Source of the DNA: Chlorella sorokiniana | Lineage: Eukaryota; Chlorophyta; Trebouxiophyceae; Chlorellales; Chlorellaceae | Direction of reading: 5' to 3' | Assembly (NCBI GenBank): GCA_025917655.1 | Contig: CP084611.1 | Location: 1,736,001-1,800,000 of the forward strand | Length of the DNA: 64,000 nucleotides | Shown here: positions 1 through 12,250 of the stretch, piece by piece | Numbering within the stretch: the stretch's first letter is position 1 | How the letters are laid out: each line of letters begins with the position of its first letter | Made by a program: the position numbers and the translations under genes | The notes under the pieces: generated by a model | Databases searched by the model: none | Seen by the model: the letters and a program-made list of their open reading frames with translations, nothing else | Told to the model about the DNA's origin: nothing

Positions 1-120
1 CACGCCGCGCCTTGAAGGGAGACTTGACTTGGCGACGGCCGCTCGCGCCAGCAGGACCCTGCTGACCCTTCATCGCCTGCAGTTGGTGAATTGGAAAAAG
101 GGCCCGCAGCATTATTCAAC

Positions 121-3100
121 TCATCCACAGACCCTAGCAAGAGCAACGCGCTGCATGACGGGAGCGGCGGTTGTGGCCTGCAGACTTGCCTGGCCGGCTG
201 CAGGGGCTGCTGGAGCCCTGGCCGAGTCGGGATTGGCTGCCAGCCTTGCAGTCGCCAGCGCAGCAGCAGCCCGGCGTGGACGACCGCCCATGACAGGCGC
301 ATTGTTGCCATTGAGCTTCTCAGCCGCTTTGCGACCCTGATTGTTCTTAGCCGGGGTTGCTCTGCTGGGCCGGTCGCGTACTGTGCCCGCTCATCTTCCT
401 CAGGCTGCGCCCTCAAAGCAGCCCTGGTTGCCTTCCCTGCCGCTGCTGCCCTGGCCTTTGCAGCGGCCGCTGCCGTCTGCAAGGGCTGCCTGGAGGCGTG
501 GTCGTGCAGGAGCTCAGAGTTGCTGGGGCTCGGGCTGGATTCTTGGACGTCCTGCACAAACCACGTTTGACTTGAGTTTGTGAGCGGCCGTGGGGTTGTG
601 AGCTTGCATCCGTGTGGGCAGTGTGCGCAGCAATTTTGACTTTTGCAAGCAATTAAAGGCGGGACCCTGCACCCCATGCTGACGCTGTCTTCTTCCTCTG
701 AGCTGGCGTTGGGGTAGGCAGCAGGCTTGGGGGCAGGTTCAGCAGAGGGGCCTGTCTCCTCGATCTTGTCCTCCTCCTGCTGGCTGCGCGGCTGTCCCTT
801 GGGCTGTTGCCTGCCCTTGCTGCCGCGCCAAACAGGCTGCACATGTGCTGCCTTGCCACTCTTCTTGCCCATGGCGGCCTTGGGCTGCTTCGTCTGCTTG
901 CCAGCCGTTGCAGGCTTCGTCTGCTTGGTTTCAGCTGCATCTTTTATTAGGCCAGCAGCGGGTGCCCCGTCGCTCCTCCCATCGTCTGGCTGCTCGGAGC
1001 TACGGCTGCCTTTACCTGCTGGCTGCTCAGCGGATGGCCTTGCTGTTGATGTGCCCACAGTCTTGCCGACTGGTTTTTGTTCTGGCCCTGTTGGGCGCCG
1101 AACTGGCTGCGCGTCTGCACCATTCTGTGCCTCTGTCTTGTTTGATGGGCGCAAGTTGACCCCCTCACCCTCTCCTGCAGGAGCTGAAGGGGATCTGGTG
1201 GTGGTTGCAGGCCGGCCAGCAAGGCTCTGTGATGCTGTGCGCACAGCGAGCGTGCTGGGAGCGGCGGCTGCAGGAGCTGTAGCAGTTGCGCCTGTGCATG
1301 TGCCAGCGGAGGCTGTGCCCGCAGAAGGGGCCAGGGGGCGGCTTGGTGGCTGATGCCGCCTGGCAGGTTGCCCGGGTTCCTGCTTGTGGTTGGGAAACGA
1401 GAGCCAATCAGCACTGGATGGACCACTACACGTTACCGTCAGACGCGTGCCAATGCAAGAAGTATCCCACCTGCGCTGGACTGTGGCTGGCTGGGTGTTG
1501 GACATCGTGCCCTGCCTCCTCTGCCCGCGCCTTCTCTTTGCTCTGCGCACGCTCCTCGTCTCCATGCTGACCTCGCTTGCGTTCCTCCACAGGCTGGCCC
1601 TGCTGCACCTCTCCCTTCTCATGCTGCGCAAGCTCAGCAAGTTTTGATCCAGGTGCTGCGTCAGGAGCAGCCATCACATCAGATGTGTGCTGCCTGCTTT
1701 GCAGCAGTAGTGGGAGGAGAGAAGCACCGTTCCTATCCAGGGCGCCCACTGTCTGCTGCGCCTGCTGAGCCTCATGGAGCGAGGTTGTGGTGGAGGGCGG
1801 GCCTGAGAAACATGGAAGATGGCAGGGATTGGCAATGAGCATGCTGTCAGGAAACACTGGTGTTTTTGATGGTCGCATGGGGGATGTGGAAACCCGGCAG
1901 CAAGGCCGCCCTTCACCTGAGCGGGTGAATGCCAAGGGTTTTCGCCCGGTGGACCTGCCGCCTGCTGCCGCCTCGGCCTTATCGTACACGGTGAACCCAC
2001 TGCAGGGTGGAATGCTGGATAACTCGGTGGCAGGGTGTTGTGGGCTGCAGGGCAAGGCAGTCGAACCGTGGCGACACGTGATGTCCCCATGCAGCGCTCA
2101 CATTGAGCACTTTCGCGTGGGTTGGCTCATGTCTGGCCCAGGGTCGGGAGCACTGTCAGGTGTAAACACGACACCCGCAGCCTGCATGGGCCGGCGGCAG
2201 CAGTGGGAGCATCAGTGGAAGGCGGCCCATCATGGAAGCCTCCATGGCCTCGTGCAGGGTGGCTGGTCGTGGTGCGTACTCGACCAAACAGCCTTGCCTG
2301 CATGGCTGTGGCCACACGGGGCGCTCCAGTTTTCATGGCGACCAGCACACTGCGCTTCAGGTACAGGACCAGGGTGCCGGTGCTGCAGGGGCCATATGGA
2401 GGGAAAGATCAAGTTGGGTGATGGACGCTTGCTTTGGAAGGATTTCAGAGCCTGAGAGTTGAGTGCAGGCCTGCGTACTGCAAGCTATCACCCCTTGAAT
2501 GTCTGGGTCATGCTCTGCAGCGCCTCTGGCATGGCCTTGAGAAAGAAAGTGACCCTGTCTTGCCCGTCAGCGGCAGCAGAGACTTGGGTCCGCGCAATGT
2601 CGCCTGCAGGCAGGCAGAGCAGCACCTCAAGGCTCTTCGGCTTTGCTCACACCTCTATTATTTCTTGAGTACCTCATACTCCTGTTGGACAAGCTGCAGC
2701 TTACCAAAGACAACACCCAGGCCGATGCATGACAACCCACCATAGGCAAAGGGGACCAATTCCAGCTCTGCAGCAGCTGCGTCAGCTTCCTCCCCCTTGC
2801 CGCTGGAAACTGCCTCGGGGATGCACAGCCCAACCGTCATGGCGCTCAGCCCAAAGTCGACCCACATGCCGGGGGCCGCCATGTTGTCTAAGCCGCATAC
2901 CGATATGCGGGCGGCCTGCAAACTGTGCAAGCTGCGTGTGTGTGGGGGGGGCACATCATGTGCGCTGAGAAATGAGCTGCCAGTTGGCCCACTGCCGGGT
3001 GAGCTATGTATGAGATGCGTTCCAGGCAGCTTCCAAGCTGGTGTGGTATGGGAGATGTGGTGACTGGCGCAGCCGCAGGGCGGTCAATGCACTCGTCCAA

Positions 3101-4727
3101 CCACGCGCCTGGCCTGCCGCCCCTGCGAGCGGTTGAGCTCCGGCAGCAGGCGGCGCAGCTCCACTGCCAGGTCAATGCCGCCCGCGCCTACTCCCCGCTC
3201 CGCCAACTCATCCAGCCCAGCCAGCAGCGCGGGGCCAGCAGGGCGCGGTGGTGCTGGCGCAGCGCCCGCACGGGCGCACCGGTAGGCCGCCTCCAATAGG
3301 TCAAACTGCAGAGCGGCGTCGCCGCAGCCGTGCAGCACGCTGCCGAACAAGGTGGTGGCACTGCACGGCAAGCCAGGGCGAGGGGGAGCGAAAATGACAG
3401 AAGTGATGGATGGGCAACATCCTTGAAGCAAGTGGGGCGCAGGGCCCCATACGTAATCCCAGGCGCTGCAGTCCAAAGCAACTGTGCACAGTTGTAGCGC
3501 CCACTCACAAATCGGGTGGGGTGGCCAGCAGGTGGCAGTTGGGCCGGCAGTTGACCAGGAACTCTAGCAGCGCGCCGCTGGCGCAGTGCCGCGACTCTTC
3601 CCAGGCGCCGGGCGCTGCTGGTTGGGCCAGGTATGCTGCAATTGGCGGGACAAGGGTGGCGCCATGCACCTCACGCCCGCGCGGTGCCTTCCCCCTCCTG
3701 CAAACAGACGTGGAGGATGCTAAGGCCACGCATGGAGAGTGCATGGGAACGTCAGGGCTCCGAGTTGCGCTCTGCCACGCACGGCACACAGGAGAGGCCG
3801 GGGCCGGAATATGGGAACTTCTCTCCCATCCCCACCAGAGGGCTGTCCCGCAAAGTAGGTGGCCAGGTCAGCCATGGCGTTGAATATGGTGGAGATGGCC
3901 AAGTCCAGCCTGGGCGGCGGCTGCGCAGGCGCGGCCCGCACCGCCTGTGTGCCCCGCTCCGCCAGCCGAGCCAGGGCGGGGCCGTACTTGGACTGCACCA
4001 GTGCCCGCTGGTGGGCGTTGCTGCATAGCAGCACGCGTGGCGTTTACTCTTCGAATTCCATGCATTGGCTAAAGAGGCAGGTTGACACTGGTGTGGAGCA
4101 GGGCTGCAATGCTTCACGTCCCTCACCTCAGCTCCGCCTTGCTGACCGTCACGCGCAAGAGCCGTGACGCCAGCTGCAGCCGCTCGTACCCTGTTCCTTC
4201 GCCCGCCTGACGATATGCAAGGCGAGTTTGATTTTTGGAGGGTGTTAGCTGTGCGCATCACCGAGCAGGCACAGATTGGTGTGGAGCTGTCACCTGATGC
4301 AGCTCGCCGACGAGGCGCTGGAGCCCGGCGGCTTCCAGCTCCAGTTTGTTGCCCGCCTTGTCTACCTCCCATAGAACCTCGGCCAGTTGCTGTGGGTCTG
4401 TAGGGCCTTCCAGCACATCCTGCGATGGAGAGGAAGGTCGCAGGGCAGGGGGTGTGCAAGCTTCTGCCTCCGCTCGGCCCGGGTTCGCTATTCCCCTTGC
4501 GACGGCAAATTGCCGGGTAATACAGGGCGCATATTGCCTTGAGTTTCATTGTCTGTCCTGTAGCGGGCCCTGCTGAACCCTTCGCGGCCTCCTCCTTGAT
4601 CGATCAAGCCCGGCAAGGCTGCGGCGAGGCCGTGGCTGCTTCTGCGTCCACTTCCAGTGTCACCGGGAATGAGAACTGCGCCCTGGAGGGAGGGAGCGCG
4701 CAGAAGGTGAAGGGAGGAAAAGCGCCA
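121..4727 (-). CDS. SYCP2-like protein: ARM-like + SLD domain, disordered tail
   Basis: I read this as one spliced gene. Helical ARM-like exons lie at about 4419-4300 (DVLEGPTDPQQLAEVLWEVD), 4200-4125, 4030-3855, 3640-3510 and 3350-3085. A Spt16M-like (SLD) domain follows at about 2900-2705 plus 2603-2492. Its pieces GMWVDFGLSAMTVG and EALQSMTQTFKG match in order the SYCP2 pieces FWIDFNLGSQTLSF and EITNVTQKIFG, which I recall from memory. Two splices keep frame: donor GTAAGC at 2704 to acceptor at 2604, and donor GTGATA at 2491 to CTGCAG ending at 2383, leading into TGTLVLYLKRSVL. The rest, to the TGA at 123-121, is a Lys/Ser/Pro/Ala/Gln-rich disordered tail. SYCP2 proteins organise meiotic chromosome axes. 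The first exon is unresolved; ATG 4727 is only a candidate. The reading frame slips once in the tail at the CCCC run 353-356 (see findings). Alternative: two genes split near 2490. Confidence 0.55.
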
Positions 4728-4852
4728 TCTCACATTCAATTTGGCACTGCATGCACGACAGCGGCGGGAAACCTGGAGCTCAGGAAATTTACATGAACAA
4801 AAGCTACACACAAGGTTCTGACGCTATCATATGCCTCAAGGCCTACTGAACG

Positions 4853-7732
4853 TCAAGGCCTGCTGAAGGCCTGTGCCAGGCGTGCGCTAGAACCACCGCG
4901 AGAAGGTCCACCTGCCGCTGCCGCTGTTGCCGGCTGCCCTTGCTTGGAGTACGTCTGCCACACGCCACAGGAGTAGGGTTGCCCCCGTGCTGACACGCAC
5001 ACCGTGGGGGCAGAGCCGCAAGTTTGCTGGCTTCCCCCGCCTTCAGGAAGCAACGCTTCATGGTTGGGTTGTAGGAGAATGAGTCGCAGCCTGGCGCCGA
5101 GTTGCAAGCGATCATGCAGCCAACAGGCTCCACAGCCGTGCGCGAGCCTAGGCCGCCCTACAAAACAGACCATGAAAACGGCACATGTCGTTGCAAACTC
5201 AGTTGGTGAGCTTTATCATTTAGGCCCCAGTACTTTGTCAGCAGCAATCGCACCTTTTGCCCACCGCCTGCAGCCCGCTCCAGCGAACCAGTTTCGTCGT
5301 ACGCGTAGCCAGGGGCGCCCTCAGGGTACACCAAGTCCGTTCCTTCATCGCACGCCAGCCTGGCCCTGCCCTCTGTGCTGTACTGCGCCTCCACACCCGC
5401 CAGCGCTGGGGTGGGTTGGCAGCTGGTGCCGTTTCCAGTGTAGCCCGAGTAGCAAGTGCAGGAGAAGGCCCCCTCGTGTTGATGCACGCGGCCGCCGGGT
5501 CACACCCAGCGGTCTGGCGGGCGCACTCGTTGATGTCAATGTCGCAGCCGGGGCCTAACAGCATTGCAACATGGGCGGGGCACGACTCTGTGCCGGACCG
5601 CCCCTTCCGTGAGCAGCAGCAGGTAACAACTCCTCGACTCTGTGGTACAAGGGCAGCAGCATCCCACCTTCGTAACCGGTGCCATCGCCCCTGCCGCAAG
5701 GTGGGGCGGCGGGTGCTGCAGGCCTGCTGTTTGTGCAGCTGGTCAGCGGAGCACCGCTCAAGCCACTCATGGCGTCGCTGAAGCCACGGACAGTCGACCA
5801 GGTGCCGCTGCTGCTCTCAAACACGCCTGCGGCCCAGCAGAATGATTTGTGCATGAAGCTGCACAACAATTGCAACCTGACGCTTGTAAGCCTACAGGCT
5901 TGCATGGGCGTTTGGCCATTGGCCTGTAAAGCGTACCAAACAGGCCAGACGCAGCACCTCCTTCTTCGGCAGGCGCACGCTGCCCCTCGGCATACCATGT
6001 CCACATCAGCGCGCCCTGGGCAGGTCCGTCTGCCCTTGCACTCTGCAAGCACACTGAGGCAACTTCTAGAACGGTAAGTTCCAGCGCTGGGCTCGCAGAA
6101 CACGAGGAATGCACTCACTGCTGCAATCTCGCTGTAAATCAGGTCATAGTAGCGCTGCTGCTCGTCGCCGTCGCCGCCCCACACACCAAACTCCTCCAGG
6201 AGCAAAGGCTTGCCAAGAGCCTACGCAGGATGCAAATGCTGCGCTTGGGGAGTCTGCACATCTTAGAAGACGTCTTGATCGCGGATCAGCTCACCTGCGC
6301 GTCCGCCAGGTGTTGCTGAATCCACCGTCGGACGAACTGAGGCGACTTGTCCTCCCTGGAGATCAGATGGAGAACCGCGCTCGCAGCAGTGTGCCAGTGA
6401 TGGCTCTTACGTGCGCGCACCGGGCCTCCCACTTACCAATTGTTTACCCACAGGTGGATGCTGGCAAAGTCGATTCCTGGCACGGAGTGGTCGGCGACGA
6501 AGCTCTGCCCCTCCAGGCTCGCCCAGGAGCTGGCGCCCTGGGGGTTGGCCGCAGTCTGCGGCACACAAGCCCGATGTTTGTGCAGTGTTGAGCCTCCTGC
6601 TCAAACTGCAAAGGGCGGGCGCACACCTGGGGGAGCCCCGCGGAGTAGAAGCCCTCGGCCCCCAACCCTAGCAAATGATTGGTGTCCAGCGCCTTGACAT
6701 GGCTGGCCATCTCCCTGATCCAGCCTTGGAGCGCGCTACCGCACTGGTAGCAGCGGGGCTCATTGATCAGGTTCCAGCCTGCATACACAGATAGAACACG
6801 CAACAGGCATTGGGAGGTGTATCAATAGAATGACCTGGATAGAGGCGGGCATACCAAAGATGGTTGGGTCTTCGCTGTACCGTCGGCCGTTGATGCTGTT
6901 CTTCCTGCTTAATACAGCAGTCACGTGCTGCTTGTACAGCTGCTTGGCTCTGGCGTCGGTGAAGAACGATTCGTGGTCCCCGCTTCCCGCCCAGCGCACA
7001 AACTCATCGGCCCCTCCCGTCTGCTGCCAGTTGTCGGTGAGGGACAGCAGCAGCTGCAGGGCCCACAGGAGCGCGTTGCTGTCGGGGGCAGGACCGCCGA
7101 TCAGCAGGAGGTGCACGGGGGCTTCTCACCCTGAGGCCCCGCTTGCGCGCCTCGTCCAGCGCATAGTCCAGCCCTCTGAATATATTCTCGTTGTACTGCC
7201 CCGGGGAGACCTGACACACACAAGGGGAAAACAACAGGGCTGTCAGTCCCTCTGCAGTCCCACAGCCGCGGAACCGTCGCCCGGCTTGCCTGAAGCGCGT
7301 ACTGGGGACTGACAGTATGCGCCCAGGCCCGCACCACGTTGAACTTGTTGGCAACGGCCCGGTCGAACATGTGGCGCACGAGTGCAGGGCCGGTGGTGTT
7401 GGGCGGCAGCGAAGCCCCGAACAGCTCCAGCCCGCCCGCTGCCGCCTCCACCATTTCCCACATGTTGAAACCCGAGATCGCGAAGCGCTTGCAGTTCACA
7501 GAAAATTGGCTATCTTCGACACGCACAAAGTGATCCATGTCAGTGCTGGGGCCGTCCACCTGCACATTGGCACGCGGCACCGTAACTCAGCGGCGGCGGC
7601 GGTATGCGCTCGCTACATACAGATCAAGCGCCCCTCTTCCGGCTCTCAACGCTTGCCAACCTGCTTTCTTTGGGCTGCAACCAGCCACAGCACACAGGTG
7701 AGGGCCGCCATGACCCTCAAAGCCCTTTTCAT
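4853..7732 (-). CDS. Secreted GH5 endo-beta-mannanase with EGF and PAN/apple modules
   Basis: The first exon encodes a signal peptide (MKRALRVMAALTCVLWLVAA, ATG at 7732). The GH5 domain follows, with FAISGFNMWEMVEAAAG near 7490, the acid/base motif WNLINEPRCYQCG near 6760, and LLEEFGVWGGDGDEQQRYYD near 6190 carrying the probable nucleophile Glu. Plant-type endo-1,4-beta-mannanases carry these motifs and cut mannan backbones outside the cell. After the catalytic domain come a calcium-binding EGF module (DIDINECARQTAGCDP, about 5550-5430) and a Cys-rich PAN/apple-like segment (GCMIACNSAPGCDSF, about 5120-4960). Introns are many and short. The PAN segment needs a frame change at a CCCCC run (5034-5038): CFLKAG is in one frame and SCGVWQTYSKQG in the next, with the stop at 4853 in the second frame. 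It may remodel the alga's own wall or digest external mannan. Confidence 0.8.
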
Positions 7733-8279
7733 CCTGTCCCGCTCTTTATTGCAAGATGGTTGCTGCAAATGCTTTGACCGATCGAGTGGCAGCACGGCAG
7801 GTCCCGGCGATGTGGAGCGTGAACGTGGCTGAACCATCGGCATTCTTGGAGGGCTCAGGTGCGCAACGCGTGCACTGCTCAAAGCATTGATTACGTGAGA
7901 AACTCGTCCTCAAGGCGCCGCAAATGAGCGAGAGAGTCAAACGAGAAGCTCGAGGCAGTGCCTGCCCTCCTCCCCTGCCCTCAGGGCTACCGCCTCTGCT
8001 GCTCACTGTCGGAGGCGACGAGACCGGACACCAGCCGCCATGTTCCGGGTGGGTGTCACCACATCAATAAGAGCTACCAGAGTGCACATCAGGAGTAACA
8101 CAGCATTGGATGGTGCGCAGTGAGGCGCCGAACAGTAGCTCAGGCAGGGTAGCTGCTGCCGCCCGCCTAGTGCCGCTTGCCGCTGCAAGCTGGGTGGGCT
8201 GGGGGTGGGAGAGACACAAGGCAGAAGAGAGATTTTCGCATGCACATCTCAGGCTGCAGAGCCTTTGCTGCAGCCCCGA
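7733..8279. other. Intergenic region between mannanase 5' end and SET gene 3' end
   Basis: This 547-bp stretch should hold the mannanase promoter and the 3' UTR of the upstream SET gene. I see no conserved reading frame, repeat or RNA gene in it. Confidence 0.5.
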
Positions 8280-10284
8280 TCATAGCTGGCCTGCAAGCCG
8301 CATCATCTCCGCTTGCAGCAGTCGCTTGGCATACGCTAGATAATCCCTCGCGAGTTGCTTCTGGTTCATGCGGTAAAAGAGCGCATGCAACTGTTTGGGG
8401 GAGAGCAATGGCCCCGCTTCTGACAGCAGCTTCTTGTCTGCCTCCAGCGGGCCAGTGCCTGCACAGGTGGGACCAAAGTTCCAGCCAGAAACTTCACAAG
8501 CAAGGTGAGTTGACCGCAGCCATGCATATCGCCCTCCTAGCCTGGCTTGCCTGCCTCCCCCTCCATCTCCAGCGCCTTGAGCTCCAGCAAGCGCACAAGT
8601 GTGGTGAGCACCGCAAGGCGTAAGCCCTCGATCTCGCCCGCGCTGCCCGCTTGCTCGCCCGCCACCAACTGCTGCTGAACCTGGCTTGGCTCCAGCACAA
8701 ACACAGCTAGTGTTTCTGCCACGCCCTCGGGCAGCGGAAGGTGCAGGGGAGCGCCTGCGTGCCCTGCTGCATGCTCTGCAGCTTTTCGCTCGCCCAACAG
8801 CGCTAGGTGCGCGGCGGGAAGGTGGAGCTGGGGCCGCAGGCCGCGCCGCTCCAGCAGGGCCAGCCGCGCCTGCAGCTGCTCGTCCCACTGGCCAGGTGGC
8901 GGCAAGGGGCACACCACCGTAAGCACCTCGGCCTCATTGCGGGGCAGGGCAAAGCCGTACAGGAACAGCAGCTCCTCGTTGCTCTTGCCGCCGTAGTCGA
9001 TGGTGACTTCGCAGCCTGGCTGCGGCATCTGCCGGCGTGGGCAGACGAGGCTGACGGCGTCAGGGCTGCTACCTTTGCGCTGGCGTGCCACAGCATCTGC
9101 CGCCCGAACACAGTCCACTTGCAGGGCGAGTCTGGAGCGTGATTGCAGAAGTCCAGCCCTATCACGAAGGGAAGGAGACCCTTTACATGGCAGGCACATA
9201 GGAGCGAGTGCTTGCTGATGTCAGCGCTGAAGCTGACCAGCCTTCACTCAGCTTACCTGGCACAAGGCCCTCCTGCATGACCACTCGCCCGGCGCCGTCC
9301 GGCGCTGGGGTTGGGAAGGCAATCGCACGCGACCAAAACACCGAATTAGCCCAGAACCAGTCGTCCAGGCTGGGGCGCCTGGAACGCCCTCCACCTCTGC
9401 CAGGCGCCGGGCAGCGGGCTCAAGCTGCGCCCACGACTCCCGCAGGCTCTTTTGCCGAAGCCTGCAAGGCCGGCAGTGGGGGCCGGCAGATGGCACAAAC
9501 ATCTGCCAACCAGCGTGCTGGTCCCGGATGCAGGCCTTCCCAGCACTGCAGTTGGCATGTGGGGGACCAGCGGCACGCGCCTGGTTGCGGTGAGCAGCGT
9601 GGTGCCGCGCAGCCATTGCAGGTCCAGCTCAGAATAGAAGAGGGTGGTGCAGAAGCTGGAGGGCAGCAGTGCCACCCAGGGCGCCAGCCCATCCTGCACG
9701 CTGCCTGTCTGTTGCCGTTGCCGCTGCTTCTCCACAGTTAGGTGCAACAGGACAACAGCACGTGCATCTGCTGCCCCCTGCTCCATGAGCTGGCGCAGAA
9801 GGGGGCCCTGCCGTGGGTGCTGTGCCAGGTTGGCTGCGGTGAGGGTGCCCGACAGCGGGAAACTGGCTATGGTAATGTCGCTACGATGAATGCCAGCCCA
9901 ACTTGCTGCCCGGGTCAACAAACTCTGCTGTGCACGTTGCCTAACGCCAGCGCCGGCGAACACACCCAACCGGCCCGCATCCTGCACTTGGCAGAGTGAC
10001 TTCAGGGAACATGACAGCAGGCAGGTATATACGGCAGACAGCAAACTTGCCATGGCAGACGGGCGGAAGTCAACTGCCGAAATATCGGCCCCTTGATGTG
10101 TCAGCCACGTATTGAAGGTGTCCACGGCCGAAGCGGTGGCGGTGGCGGTGGCACCTGGAGCGCCAGAGGCGCCAAAGGCAATCGGCTGCGCCTCGTGGCA
10201 GCTGGCCTTGGTCTGTACCATTTCATGTCGCAACGCAATCGCGGAAGCTGCGCACAACAACCCAACTCCAAGCCTTGGCAGCAT
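8280..10284 (-). CDS. SET-domain protein methyltransferase, Rubisco LSMT/SETD type
   Basis: Spliced SET-domain gene of the Rubisco large-subunit methyltransferase class, which methylates lysines of non-histone proteins. ATG at 10284 starts MLPRLGVGLLCAASAIALRH, which looks like a targeting or signal segment. DTFNTWLTHQGADISAVDF (about 10120) and LPSSFCTTLFYSELDLQWLR (about 9650) are N-SET. DDWFWANSVFWSRAIAFPTP (about 9360) continues the SET fold. FVIGLDFCNHAPDSP (about 9160) carries the NH motif, and GCEVTIDYGGKSNEELLFLY (about 9020) is the C-SET core with the catalytic Tyr region. The C-terminal helical Rubisco-binding-like domain ends at 8280 (RLLQAEMMRLAGQL). A 44-nt intron (GTAGCA...CGGCAG) near 9085-9030 joins HASAK to MPQPGC. 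The substrate cannot be told from sequence. Confidence 0.82.
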
Positions 10285-10438
10285 ACTGCAGCCTTCCGCG
10301 CTGTAGGTGCACAATGCACAATAGTGTGATCAGTAAATGTCAAACAAGTTTCCGCTTTAGCGGAGGCCGGTACAAGCTCGCAGGTTTTTGCCGCTTGCGT
10401 ATCATCCTTCTGTGTCCACTTCTTAATTGTTCCGAAAG

Positions 10439-11963
10439 ATGTTGACATTGGCTCTTCGAGGGGTAGCCTGCCGGGGAACGACGCAGCGTCTTCCTTTCCG
10501 CCTCTGCCGCCTTGCAACCCGGCCAGCGCCAATCACATTAGGGTTTGGAAGGCCATGCGAGGGACATCAACGCCCTGAAGCGCACCGTGCAGCGTGCAGG
10601 ACTGTGGTCTGTAATGCAGAGTCGAGTGCGACAGCGGCGGAGCCAGGGTGCGCGGGGACTTGGTTTCCTCCTTTCAACAGACCGAAGAACTTGTTTGAGG
10701 GATTCGAGCTGAAACCTTTCCTGTCTCCTGGATGCGCGCAGGTATGTTCGTGAGGCCATGCACACGCTACCTGATGGCATGCGACTGGAGCTGCTGCACC
10801 TGCCTGCGGCAACCACCGCAGCTAGCACTCGGCCTCCCCTCCTGTTTGTGCATGGCAGCTACCACGGCGCCTGGTGCTGGCGAGAACACTGGATGCGCCA
10901 CTTTTCCGAAGCGGGCTATGACTGCTATGCTGTCAGCCTGCGAGGGCAGGGCGGCAGCGACCGCAGGCTGCCCGATGGACGGCCGCTTAGAGTGTCGGGT
11001 GACGTCGACTCCCTGACCGCCGACCTGGCGCATGTGGTGGCTGCGCTGCCGGCTGCCCCGTGCTGGTGGCTCACAGTTTTGGCGCCCTGCTGGCCGAGAA
11101 ATATTGCACGGACCTGGGCAGCCCGCAGCGGCCAGCATTGGCTGGGGTGGCGGTCGTGTGCGGGGGTAAGTAATGGCAGAAGCGGCGAGTCTGAAAGCTG
11201 CCCCAAGAAGCTGCCGCAACCAGTCGGCACGCTGGCGCTCACCTTGTGCCGCTGCCTTGCAGTGCCGCCCACTGGCAACAAGTCCATTGTCATGCGTGTC
11301 TTCAAGAAGTCGCTCGCCGCAGCCTGGAGGATCACTTGGTGGGGCCTTGCTGCTGAGTAGCCAGGAGGCGCAGCCGCTCTGGTTGCTTGAGCAGGCCTTG
11401 ACACCTGTTCCACTCTCGTGTCGGGATGACCTTAACGTGCCACACTCCCGCTTGTGGTGCTGCAGGGCCTTTGTGGGCAAGTCATTCGCCCGCAGCCTCG
11501 ATGAGTGCCGCTTCACCTTCTTCTCGGAAGACTTGCCTGACGACGATTTAATCCGCTACCAGCGCCAGCTTGCCAACTGCAGCCCCGTGCGCCTGCTGGA
11601 TTTGTCTGCGCTGAACAAGGTGAGTGGTTTGGGTACTCCCGTTCCACGAATCCGCAGCATCTACAGCATCTGAATCCCAGGTAATCACTGTCTCAGACTT
11701 CTGGGCGAGCTGTAGGTGCCAATTTTCAACTCCTGCAGGTGCTCCCGCTTCCACCGCCGCCGCCAGCGGTGCAGGTGCCAGCATATGTTGGGGGAGGTCC
11801 CAGAGACATTGTAGTGGATTGGCCTGCGGTGGAGGAGACTGCGGCATGGTTTGGGGTCCAACCTACGAGGCTAGAAACAGCTCATGATGTCATGCTGGAC
11901 ACAAATTGGCGGGCATCGGCGGAGTCACTGCGCACCTGGCTTGACACTGTGCCAGATATCTAA
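10439..11963 (+). CDS. Alpha/beta hydrolase, probably plastid- or mitochondrion-targeted
   Basis: ATG at 10439 opens an Arg/Ala-rich, acid-poor N-terminus (MLTLALRGVACRGTTQRLPF) that resembles an organelle transit peptide. The hydrolase fold starts near 10750: LLFVHGSYHGAWCWREHW gives the oxyanion HG motif, AVSLRGQGGSD follows, and VLVAHSFGALLAEKY (11060-11105) holds the nucleophile Ser in an HSFG elbow. Later exons give FVGKSFARSLDECRFTFFSE (about 11470-11530) and, from about 11739, VPAYVGGGPRDIVVDWPAVE, ending with TWLDTVPDI and a stop at 11961-11963. The catalytic His is probably ETAHDVMLD. HVVAALPAA and VLVAHSF lie in different frames, separated by a CCCC run at 11056-11059. The join between the N-terminal exon and YVREAMHTLPDG near 10740 is also unclear. 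Substrate unknown. Confidence 0.8.
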
Positions 11964-12250
11964 CACATCACCAGAGTTTTAGGTAAAAGTGGCTTGCAGC
12001 AGAAGAGGTCGGCGGGGTAAGCGGATTGCAGTGGCTGAATATTGGCTGTCCCAGGGCAGAGCGTGACGGGGGTCGCGCTGCGGTGCACAGCGTTAAGGCT
12101 ATACCTAAATCACTCGCGCAGGCCTTGCTCCGTGAGCCTTCTTTGTGCCACTAACAGTGAATCCATACTTTTCTCGCAACGAGTCGTTCTGCAACAGCCA
12201 AGAGCTTGGAGCGAGAGTGGGCACCTAAAACTTGCTGCGCCGTCGGGATC
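11964..12250. other. Intergenic region, hydrolase 3' to RPC31 promoter
   Basis: The two genes lie head to tail. No conserved frame or repeat is visible; it should contain the 3' UTR of the hydrolase and the promoter of the Pol III subunit gene. Confidence 0.4.

Noticed and set aside
727-1353. Long open plus-strand frame (208 codons), Cys/Leu/Pro/Ala rich
   Set aside because: It is the complement of the Lys/Gln/Ser/Pro-rich tail of the minus-strand SYCP2-like gene; no family features.
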